From: Aricia agestis
Lineage: Eukaryota > Arthropoda > Insecta > Lepidoptera > Lycaenidae
Assembly: GCF_905147365.1 (NCBI RefSeq)
Contig: NC_056428.1
Location: 2,696,001 to 2,760,000 of the forward strand
Direction of reading: 5' to 3'
Length of the DNA stretch: 64,000 nt
Within the stretch, counting starts at the first letter, position 1, and the number at the start of each line of letters is the position of its first letter. Both the position numbers and the translations under genes were made by a program. This document shows, piece after piece, positions 54,916 through 64,000 of this stretch. Under the pieces are notes generated by a model that worked only from the letters and a program-made list of their open reading frames with translations, searched no databases and was not told the DNA's origin.

Positions 54916-57900
54916 GTGATTCAGGGGACTATTAAGAGGACGGATTGCAAAATGACTCTAGACACAGGAGCCTCTAGAACGATAGTGAACCCAAATCTGG
55001 TAAAAACCGCAAGAAGGCACAAGAGGAGAATTAACTGTCGGCTCCTTACTGCCTCCGGTCAGCCAATACCCGTCCTGGGAGAAATGTCAGTTACGATTAA
55101 TGTAGGGGGATCCTCATACCCTCATGACGTTATCGTGGCTGAGATTATGGATGATTGCATCTTGGGTTTGGATTTCATGAAGAAGCACAACTGCAGAATT
55201 AATGTCGCTGACGGAGTTTTCAAGTGTGGTGAAGAAGAAATTTTCATCCTTGGAGGCGCCTGCGGGAAAGTTGAATGTGTAAGGAAAGTCATAATACCTG
55301 GACGTGCGGAAACTCGGGTGCTGGTGAAACTACCGCCAGCTGGAAAGAAGAAGTCAAACAGATGCGTGTTAATCGAAGACTTACCTACCAAGACATCAAC
55401 GCAAAAACTGATGACGGCGAGAACCCTTGTTAGTGGTAGCAGTAACGCTGTGGTCAGGGTTTTGAATCTTGGTGATCGCAAGATCTGCTTGAACAAAGGT
55501 GACGTCATTGGAAAGTGCGAGGAAGTTGTCTGGATGAGAAAGTGTAGGTCGATCACAGGCTCAGACTCAGCAAACACCAGCAACTATGGAATAGTGACTG
55601 AGCTACTCGATGACTGCAAGAGTAATCTGACTTATTCGCAGAGCATGAAAGCTAAGAAATTTTTACAACGCCACGCGAATATCTTCTCCAGTCAGGAAGG
55701 CGACCTTGGAAGAACGTCGATGGTTCAGCACAGGATAGATACCGGAAGCGAGAACCCAATTCGTCAACGAGCAAGACGGATACCCATTGCAAAGGAAAAA
55801 GAAGTTGAAGGCCTTTTGGAGGACATGAGAAGGAATAAGATAATTGAACCGTCTGCAAGTCCGTGGTGCTCACCGGTTGTATTAGTGAAGAAGAAAGATG
55901 GCAGCACAAGATTTTGTGTGGACTACAGACGTCTCAATGATGTCACTAAGAAGGACAGCTATCCATTACCTCGAATCGACGACACTCTGGATACCTTGAG
56001 TGGCGTGAAATGGTTCTCAACCCTGGACCTGAAATCTGGATACTGGCAGGTGGAAATTCATCCAAAAGACAAGGAGAAGACAGCGTTCTCCACCGGTAAA
56101 GGTCTATGGCAATTTAACGTCATGCCCTTTGGATTGTGCAACGCACCTGCCACATTTGAGCGTCTCATGGAGTGTGTACTGGCAGGCTTAGTTGGAGAGG
56201 CTTGCTTAGTCTATTTGGACGACGTCATCATTGTTGGCCGCGACTTCGAGGACCATTTGCGAAACTTAGAATGAGTTTTCGCCAAAATAGAGGGGGCCAA
56301 GTTAAAGTTGAATCCGAAAAAGTGTCGTTTATTCAGGAGTAAGGTGAACTATCTCGGCCATGTTATCTCCAGTGATGGAATTCAGACGGACCCGGAGAAA
56401 CTAGAAGCAGTCCAAAATTGGCCAACCCCTAAGAACAAAACCGAAGTGCGGGCATTTCTTGGCCTATGCTCCTACTACAGGCGTTTTGTTAAGGGATTCT
56501 CAGAGATAGCCAAGCCATTATATCGGCTGACAGAAGATAAACGACAGTTTATTTGGGACGAGACTTCTGAAGATTCTTTTCAGAAACTGAAGAAACATCT
56601 CTGTGAAACACCAATCCTGGGGTATCCACAACCTGAAGGTCAGTTTATAGTCGATACGGACGCAAGCAACACGGCCATTGGAGGGGTGTTATCTCAAAAA
56701 CAGGGTGAAAGAGAAGTTGTAATTGCATATTTCAGCAAATCTTTATCTAAGCCAGAGAGAAACTACTGTGTGACAAGAAGAGAACTCTTGGCTGTCGTAA
56801 AGACGCTACAACATTTCAGCAAGTATCTCATCGGCAGACAGTTTTTACTGCGAACTGATCACGCAGCCTTGAAGTGGCTACTACAATTCAAGAACCCAGA
56901 ATGTCAAGTAGCTCGATGGATTGAACAGCTCCAGGAGTATGACTTCAAGACCGAACACCGCAGCGGAAAGTCGCATGGGAATGCCGACGCACTCTCACGA
57001 AGGCCGTGTTCAGAAGACTGCAAACATTGTGTTAAGCAGGAATCTAATGAAGTAACATTAAAGTTAACGAAAACAAGTCATTTGGGCCCATGGGAGAATG
57101 ATGCTATGAGGGAGGCTCAAGAAACAGATGACGACCTTCGGCACATCATCACATGGAAGAAACGGGGTGATGAAAAACCAATCTGGAGTGAGGTTGCACC
57201 CACTGGCGCTGTCACTAAGGCGTACTGGGCGCAATGGGACAGTCTGATACTTCAAAACGGAATACTCTACCGGAAATGGGAGAAGACCAACGGCAGAGAG
57301 TTCCATCTTCAGATAGTTGTCCCAAGAACGAGAGTACCGGATGTTCTCCGTGAAATGCATGATGGCGTATCAGGAGGACATCTAGGAGTAAAGAGGACGT
57401 TAACAAAAGTGCGAGAACGATTCTACTGGTTGCATTGTCGAGACGATGTACAGGATTGGTGCCGCAAATGCACTACTTGCGCTGCAGTGAAGGGACCACA
57501 GACAAGGAGCCGTGGGAGCCTGCGCTTGTATAACGTTGGCGCACCGTGGGAACGAATCGCAGTTGACGTAGCTGGGCCATTTCCTGTAACAGAATCAGGA
57601 AACAAGTATTTTATGGTTGTCATGGATTACTTCACCAAATGGCCCGAAGTGTTCGCCATACCAAACCAGGAAGCTACAACAGTTGCTTCTAAGCTAGTCG
57701 AAGAAGTAATATCTCGCTTTGGATATTTCGCGGGCAGGAATTTCGAATCGCAGGTCTTCCAGGAAGTGTGCAGAATTTTGGGAATGCATAAAACGAGGAC
57801 CACCGCGTACCATCCACAGTCTGATGGAATGGTTGAGAGATTTAACCAGACCCTTGAGAGGCATTTGGCGAAATTGGTAGATGACAAACAAAAGGACTGG

Positions 57901-58398
57901 GACAAGTATATACCACTCTTCCTTCTGTCGTACCGTACCGCCGAGCATGAGATCATAAAAGCTACCCCGGCGTATGTCAATTACGGTAGAGAACTACGAG
58001 TACCAGTAGACCTTTTGACAGGAGGATCACCGGAAGAACCAAAGACCGTACCAGATTATGTCTGCGATTTAAGGGAAAAGATGCGCTATATACACGCCAT
58101 GGTTCGGGAAAATGGGTTACAGTCAAGTGAGAACATGAAGACCAGATACGACCGGAAATCGAATACAAGCGGCTTCGAAGAAGGGTCACTGGTGTGGCTG
58201 CATAACCCAACTCGCCGAAAAGGCAAATCTCTAAAGTTGCAGACCAAGTGGGACGGCCCATACAAAGTGGTTACCCGATTGAATGATATGACTTACAGGA
58301 TTCAAAAGCAACCAAGAGGGACATTCAAAGTGGTACACATAAACCGTCTGGCGCGTTACCATGGCAGTAACACTGATGCTCGGGACGAGCATCTCTAA
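54916..58398 (+). pseudogene. gypsy 2 pol, inactivated
   Basis: Protease 'LDTGASRTIV' near the start, reverse transcriptase with 'YLDDVIIV' at about 56212, then a stop codon (TGA, 56272-56274) where gypsy 1 has Arg. The frame continues to RNase H ('VDTDASN') and integrase. In integrase the stretch that holds the second catalytic Asp in gypsy 1 is replaced by a shorter unrelated one ('FGYFAGRNFES', near 57718-57750), so the catalytic triad is incomplete. The C-terminal region to 58398 is intact, unlike gypsy 1. This copy cannot supply its own enzymes. Confidence 0.9.
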
Positions 58399-58409
58399 GA
58401 GGGGAGTAG

Positions 58410-58966
58410 TGTTACGGTACATGGTATACGGACACGTGGTGCGCAAGTACATACTCGAACCTTCTAGAAAGGTCTAATGTTTGTTTACGTGTTTACCCTT
58501 TATTTGTTAGCGTGTTTGAATTTAGACCTTATGACTGAGTCCATAAGGTCTAAATTAAATTCAACTTACTGCACTTATCGCAAGGACGACAGTTTTATTG
58601 TGGTACATGCCCGAGCCTCCTAGAAATTTCCCACGGTTGTTTACTTGTTTATGTGAATCGGGAAATTTCTGGAATTCGTCTCGCCATATAAAAAGAGCCG
58701 CAGGCAGGCCCGGCAAGTTAGTTCGGTTCGAGCGATCATCAAGGCGATTTCGGAGTGAACACAAGTGATCAATAGTGAGTGAACCAGTGAAACCTACGAC
58801 TTGGCTACGACCTAGGACAGTGATAGTGCTTAGTGATTGGACCTAGTGATTAGTGTTTGGACTTAGTGCTAAGTGTTGTGACCTAGTGTTTAGTGCAGTG
58901 TTAATAAAGTCTTCAAGAGAGTCACCAGGTCTTTCTCTCCAAATCCTCGAACCCTAGCACGTAACA
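58410..58966 (+). repeat. 3' LTR of gypsy 2
   Basis: 557 bp, essentially identical to 51835-52391, with a G/A difference near 58587. Confidence 0.9.
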
Positions 58967-58975
58967 ATACTTTAA

Positions 58976-59352
58976 CGCCTCCGTGGTCTAGTGGTATAGA
59001 GCGCGGCTCTTGACTCGGAGGTCGTGGGTTCGATTCCCGCGTTGGAAATATGTTATTTCCAACTTTGGTTAAGACAGTGCAGGCTGATCACCTGATTGTC
59101 TGACAAGTAAGATGATCCATGCGTCGGATGGGCATGTAAAAAGTCGGCCCTGCGCCTGATCTCTCGCCCCGGTCGTGCCGGTCTTCCGTCCCACTGGGTT
59201 ATGAGAGTAATGGAATAGAAAGTGCTCTTGTGTACTGCGCACACACTTGGGCACTATAAAATTACTCCTGCGTAGCTGGCCTGGTTTCAATAAAACCGGC
59301 CACCGTCACCGAAATTGGTGTGGGTGCTATTATTATTACGAGTATTACTTAT
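58976..59352 (+). mobile_element. tRNA-derived SINE, copy C
   Basis: Same SINE as 42559-42925 with box A and box B intact. Its left target duplication is split by gypsy 2; the right one is at 59353-59365. The tail is ATT-rich with a GAGTATTACT interruption. Confidence 0.85.
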
Positions 59353-59593
59353 TATAATACTTTAAAAAATTATAGCCTAAAATAAACTCACAATTTAAAA
59401 ATAAAAGTCAAGAAAACACCTTTTATACGTTATGTGCTTCTGGTAATGAGTTAAAACTATGGGGATTGTCCATTTTTTTTTTAATTTTGCTCATTACAAA
59501 AACATTTCGAGGAATAAGGTCAGTGATCGTTTTTCTGTAGGTATATAAACGAAAAAAATACCTATTACTTACTTATATTTTTTAACAAATATG

Positions 59594-59763
59594 TGTGGCG
59601 GTACCCACAATTCGCCTAACATTCCTGCACCGCGCTATCGAAGTTTCGGAGAACGGCAAGATATATACAACGTCTGAAATGACATCAGTGGGCTTCGGCC
59701 TGACCGAGCATAACACCTCGCTCGGTCGGAAGATCTTCCTTTTCGGCCGCCACTAACAACGTT
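59594..59763 (+). repeat. 5' LTR of the miniature element
   Basis: 170 bp, one or two differences from the 3' LTR (e.g. 'ctgcaccgcg' against 'ctgcatcgcg'). Contains a palindromic 'gaccgag...ctcggtc' stem. Confidence 0.85.
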
Positions 59764-59905
59764 AAATTGGTGACCCCGACGTGATACGCATCCTTCTCGA
59801 CATCAATCATCATCAACACTCCCCGCCCCTCCGCACCGCACCAGCCAGCATCGCCTCATCGGGTACCTCGTCCACTAGCCGCAATGTACCGCGGCCTGGG
59901 CGACT

Positions 59906-60175
59906 CCGCATCGGCATCATCGGGCTTTCTCACTACATCGACCGGTCAGCAAGCAGAGCACATCTCTCCTGGTCAGCACGTAGCATCGGTCCCGCACGGC
60001 AGCTTATCCGACTCACTGGATCCCGTGCAGCAGCTTACATCCGCATCGGCATCATCGGGCTTTCTCACTACATCGACCGGTCAGCAAGCAGAGCACATCT
60101 CTCCTGGTCAGCACGTAGCATCGGCCCCGCACGGCAGCTTATCCGACTCACTGGATCCCGTGCAGCAGCTTACAG
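59906..60175 (+). repeat. 135-bp tandem duplication inside the miniature element
   Basis: Unit starts at 59906 and again at 60041, nearly identical, exactly 45 codons long. Two overlapping frames stay open through it (one encodes 'TSTGQQAEHISPGQHVAS' twice). It may be a gag remnant or simply composition. Confidence 0.85.
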
Positions 60176-60289
60176 TTCCGACTCACTGGGACTCACTGCA
60201 ACAGTTCCGACTCACTGGAACTCACTGGCACTGGCGACTCAAGCGACAAGACTTCAAGATTCGACCTCCGGTCTTCGGGGGGGGAGTGA

Positions 60290-60459
60290 TGTGGCGGTAC
60301 CCACAATTCGCCTAACATTCCTGCATCGCGCTATCGAAGTTTCGGAGAACGGCAAGATATATACAACGTCTGAAATGACGTCAGTGGGCTTCGGCCTGAC
60401 CGAGCATAACACCTCGCTCGGTCGGAAGATCTTCCTTTTCGGCCGCCACTAACAACGTT
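60290..60459 (+). repeat. 3' LTR of the miniature element
   Basis: 170 bp, preceded by the G-rich polypurine tract and followed by the 'aaatatg' flank at 60460-60466. Confidence 0.85.
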
Positions 60460-61294
60460 AAATATGTTTAACCTTTGTTTGACCTTCAATGGCGTTAAAT
60501 TAGCAATAAATTCGACCAACATTACGTTTCGAACTTTTGGTAAGCTTCTCGTATCAGCTTTCACATAATGAGAACTTGCATTTGACGAACCAGCCATTAT
60601 AAATAAGATTGTAAGGAAAAAACATACTGCAGAGGTCAATTATTGGCCGCCGATGATAACGTCAGAGCGAAACTTTAAAAATTTATTGAGAAAAAACTAG
60701 CCAGTGAATTTCAAAATTATTTAATTTATATTCTTAAAATACCCTATTTTAACGAAAAAAAATATAAAAAGTACATGTGATTTTTTTGGACAATGCCCAT
60801 TGGGTGGCTTATTTAATTATTTTTTTAAGTCACAAAAAAATTAATCAAATAAATGAAGTTGGGTAGTCACAAAATATTAGAATTAGTGGGTAGGTTGAAA
60901 AAATTGAACGCAAACACGTCTTTATACGTTATGCGCTCCTGGTACTTCATAGTTTAAAACAAAGTCATCTCGTACCTTCAACTGCTGGAGCACAGATCTG
61001 TGCGGGCGATACGTAGGTCATTATTTTCGCTAAAATAAATCTTATCACAAAGTATTACCGTGCTTTATTGCTTGTATTCAATTGCCAGTAAAATAATCTA
61101 CCACAGACAACATTACTCCTTCGTCTCTTTAAAAAAAACTACCATATGGCCACTAGACTCTTTTCAAATTTGGATGCCGACCAATGCCGACGCAACAACA
61201 TTGATTGACAAAAAAGTGGTTTTTACTGGGATTTTCCTAGAAAAGGTTCTTTACCTGATCCATTTTATTAAAATTTAGGTGTTTTATACTACCT

Positions 61295-61759
61295 AAGGCC
61301 TAGGCGAAGACGGGCGATCAACCATGATGACCGCTATGTTCCGCCTTAGGAGGGGAGCTCGGGGTGGCGGCGTGGGGATGCCGTTACCCATGGAACCGAG
61401 TCCCCGAGTTGGTCGCGATGCACAACGTACTCCTGTGCATCGCAACGTAAGCCATAAATGGCTCATGCAAGCCCATTGGGGCCTCTCTTGGCCTCGGCGG
61501 GGCAAAAAGCCCCAACAGAGAAGAGCCTGCGCAGCAGCAGGCGCTCGCCGGCGGAGTCGTGGTGTAGGCTCACGCGATCCCGCGGCCCGCCCAAGGCGCA
61601 TAGTGGAGTACCGCCGATATTTTAGTGGGTAGGGGCTGCGTCCACCACCATCTTCGGACGCAGCAGAGACCCACATACTTGCGGATAGGACCCCATCCCC
61701 CGCAAGATGCTTAAAAGCATTTTCTCGGCGCAAAAAAAAAAAAAAAAACAAAAAAAAAA
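61295..61759 (+). mobile_element. 5'-truncated R1-type LINE 3' end (duplicate of 44171-44630)
   Basis: Same insert with the same target duplication and a longer A-rich tail, carried by the segmental duplication. Confidence 0.85.
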
Positions 61760-61798
61760 GGTATTTTACTACCTGCATGGGCTGCATCTAGGGTATGT

Positions 61799-61892
61799 TA
61801 TTCGAATATTCGAATATTCATTTTATTCGAATATTCGACGATTTTATTATTCGAATATTCGCCAAATTATTTTTCGAATAATTCGAATACTA
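61799..61892. repeat. 'attcgaatattcg' repeat cluster
   Basis: At least six close copies of the palindromic 'ttcgaatattcgaa' unit, with AT spacers, starting where the duplicated block ends. Confidence 0.75.
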
Positions 61893-64000
61893 AAAATATT
61901 TTTTATTTTTGTTTAAAATGCTATTAAACATAAAATTTATATGGAATAAGAAAATAGTTAAGTTTATTTTAGAAAAATAATATTATTTATGAATATTCTA
62001 CATCTTTAATGATATATACAAATCTGTTTTTAGTCTAACAAATGAGTATACGACCATTCATCATCGCCGTTGACCATGTTTTAGACGTTATTTTACCTAA
62101 AGACATGCAAATGAAGATTGATATAAACTCCTTTCAGTCATAATATCATTCAGTATTACGCCATAAGGGTGTATATAAAACAAACTCGTTTTATAAGAAG
62201 GTAATAGATGTAAGTGCATTGCAATGTTGAGAGTTTTAAAATATGTAGTTAAATAAAAACTTCTGGCTTAAAGCTCACGATATGTGACCTATAATTCGAC
62301 AAGTTGATAAAAATTTGCTATTCAATAGCTTTACCGCAGCAGTCCTCGACTGATAATTGAAACAGTTAGTACAGTATCAAAAAATGTCGATGGCTCCTTA
62401 ATGAGTAATTCTCCGAGGCCCCTCAAAATTTGGTCACACGCTCTTTACTACTACCCTAATAAACAAGCCTTAGGACCAAACACACGTTATTCCTCATTTA
62501 TTTAAGTATCTGATTTCAATAAAAAACATCTATAATTATTTATAGTTTTTGTTGGTTAATTCAATGTCGGAATCGGGGGCAAAATCGATGTTCTCCGCGT
62601 GTCACACTCTGTTCGCGCTTACGGAAAGCTTTAATAACTTTTGTATTCTATTCATTAGCATAGAGTATGATACATCAAAATAATGTAGATTAACTGGGCT
62701 ACCTAATTCCTAAAATAAAATAATGTTATACTTTAAGTTAAAAAAAGTTAATAGGCATAACGTCTGTGTCACACGATTTTGCTAGTTTCACGAGCGCGAC
62801 GCCGTTCCGACGTTCCAAACGCGACGATTTGTGGTTACACGTTTTAGCTGCACCAACGTTCAGTGTCTTTCCAGCATCAGTACAGGGGACTCAAACCCTC
62901 GTTGCTTCAAAACAAAGAAAATATAAGATAAGATATTCCTTAAAAATTATGTGGTCGCTGTAGTCACGTAACTTTTGCGAGCATGTTTTGAATAATAATA
63001 ATTTATAATTATGACACTCATATCAAATTAAGGAATAAAGTATATGATCGAGATTATTTCCTAGTACTTTGTTTGTTTATTTACCTATTACTTTAATCAT
63101 GGCACAATTTTCATGGATTTTCATCAATGAAAGTTACCTAGTGACCTACGAAAGCTACATAGGCTGTTTTGTACACCATTTACCTATGTGAATTGGCTAT
63201 AGTATAGTATTTCCAGCTATGGTTTTGGTACCCAGAACGAATATTTCACTCTACAAGCTTTTTTTGAAAAACAAAACATATGTGGCTTTATACATCAATC
63301 TACCTTCTGATCTTTTCCCCAAATATCGAATCTGCTTCTAATCTAGTGGATTTACCTGAATATCAGTATTTTACATGACCAACTAATATTACATCCTCAA
63401 TCCGAATGCAATGCGATACGATACTCAGACGAGGGCGAGCGAAGCGAGCCCTCGTATATATCCCACAAACTGAATCGAAGAAAATATTATGATCTTGAGT
63501 CCTAAATCTCCATATTTAGTTGGAAACCCCCTTATATGACCTCCTAAATCACTTAAACTTCACGAACTTCAAATAAAATCACCTGAACCTCGAAAAAATC
63601 ACAGCATTTCAGGACCGGTTACTTGACAGATTAAGCAACAAATTAAAGCTCCATGCTCTTTAGTATCGTCGATCTTAATAAAAACTGATTAAATAAATAA
63701 TAATTTATTTTATTTTTTAAGGAAAAAAAGATTTCAATCCATATTTTGTTCCTAGAAAATTCAATCGTAACTTTCGTGGAGTTTGTCGCAACTTTCGTGG
63801 GGACCGAAATTTCAAATTTGATTATCTCAGTAGTTTATGGACCGATTTACATGCCTTTAAGATCGTATTTATTACCTTTAGAGCACCTTAAAGGTATTTG
63901 CATTTATTTAAAGATAACTCGAAAATAAAAAATTCCCACGAAAGTGACGCGGAGAATCATTTTTGAAGAATCACTCTAATATTATCATGTTATTGGTGTT
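61893..64000. other. AT-rich stretch, no gene seen
   Basis: Only short frames without family resemblance. A small hairpin 'acgagggc...gccctcgt' occurs at about 63430-63454. The right edge of the window shows no partial gene that I can support. Confidence 0.4.

Larger units (their letters stand above)
51835..58966 (+). mobile_element. gypsy-type LTR retrotransposon 2 (defective)
   Basis: Same family as gypsy 1, opposite orientation. LTRs of 557 bp at 51835-52391 and 58410-58966, with one difference noticed (near 52009 and 58587). Target duplication ATAC (51831-51834, 58967-58970), falling inside the SINE's own target duplication. The primer site 'tggtgtcagaagtgcga' follows the 5' LTR and 'aagaggggagtag' precedes the 3' LTR. 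The coding region is broken: a frame change in the gag N-terminal repeats near 52770, a LINE at 53514-54320, a frame break at the gag-pol boundary near 54800, a stop at 56272-56274, and a replaced segment in integrase near 57724. Confidence 0.95.
59594..60459 (+). mobile_element. TRIM-like miniature LTR retroelement
   Basis: Two 170-bp LTRs (59594-59763 and 60290-60459) start TGTGGCGG and enclose only about 525 bp. A primer-binding site 'tggtgaccccgacgtgat' at 59768 is complementary to a tRNA-Trp 3' end. A polypurine tract 'cggggggggagtga' ends just before the 3' LTR. The 7-bp repeat 'aaatatg' flanks both ends; the exact LTR edge is uncertain by about 4 bp because the bases before the primer site repeat it. 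No pol is present. An open stretch with a 135-bp in-frame duplication fills the interior. Movement would need enzymes from a full-length partner, not seen here. Confidence 0.85.
59461..60798. mobile_element. MITE, copy C, carrying a complete miniature LTR element
   Basis: Same inverted ends as 43034-43674 ('ggggattgtcca' and the complement of 'tggacaatgccc'). The extra length equals the internal part plus one LTR of the nested element. Confidence 0.75.
58967..61788 (+). repeat. segmental duplication copy 2, right part
   Basis: Continues 49206-51834 after gypsy 2. Near-identical to 42551-44655, except that the miniature LTR element is complete here. Identity stops at 'cctgcatgggctgcatc' (about 61788), beyond which the two copies differ. 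Confidence 0.9.

Noticed and set aside
1..64000. A CRISPR array or bacterial-type operon
   Set aside because: No regularly spaced identical short repeats with unique spacers were seen, and gene structure is intron-containing.

Overview
The window is from a moth or butterfly genome. It is AT-rich, intron-containing, and full of short dispersed repeats familiar from Lepidoptera: 'accgacttccaaaaaggagg' blocks, 'actaatattataaatgcgaaag' tails with (CTGT)n, 'cctgcagctcttctgatg' elements and tRNA-derived SINEs. No bacterial or organellar genes are present. Exon models were built by hand from splice sites, reading phase and family resemblance.

Region 1 (1-7.5 kb): an apparently complete odorant-receptor gene (4 exons, 384 codons, 4982-6666, +) with a decayed tandem paralogue just upstream (3250-3935). 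Inverted copies of one dispersed repeat flank the pair. Region 2 (7.6-13 kb, -): four phase-consistent exons of a proton-coupled oligopeptide transporter (SLC15/POT family), N-terminal part only. The last exon is followed by four further degenerate tandem copies of its 3' end plus splice donor. Region 3 (13-20 kb): gene-poor, with MITEs, a SINE, palindromes and a decayed Jockey-type LINE reverse transcriptase.

Region 4 (20.1-29.4 kb, +): a six-exon gene for a 1354-residue nuclear-type protein. It has an N-terminus dense in CDK-like sites, a long acidic low-complexity body with a 58-codon tandem repeat, and a compact helical C-terminus. I do not recognise it with certainty; the architecture and a C-terminal motif suggest a CENP-T-like kinetochore protein, which would matter in holocentric, CenH3-less Lepidoptera. 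Its introns hold nested MITEs and relic exon fragments.

Region 5 (29.6-61.8 kb): a repeat-built segment. A unit of about 5 kb occurs twice in direct orientation (33.07-33.29 + 40.19-44.65 kb, and 49.2-51.83 + 58.97-61.79 kb), with a partial third copy upstream (29.94-33.05 kb). It carries a full SINE with target-site duplication and later insertions. Two gypsy-type LTR retrotransposons of one family (33293-40191, -; 51835-58966, +) landed in different copies, so each has an empty reference site in another copy. Each gypsy is itself interrupted: one by a TTAA-flanked MITE, the other by an R1-type LINE. A miniature LTR element (TRIM-like, tRNA-Trp primer site, 170-bp LTRs) is complete in one duplicate and a solo LTR at the same site in the other. 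One copy of the SINE is split by a DNA transposon carrying a THAP zinc-finger relic. Region 6 (61.8-64 kb): AT-rich, no gene seen.

Only three host genes are supported (odorant receptor, peptide transporter, CENP-T-like candidate). They do not form a functional cluster. The rest is a layered record of transposition and duplication.
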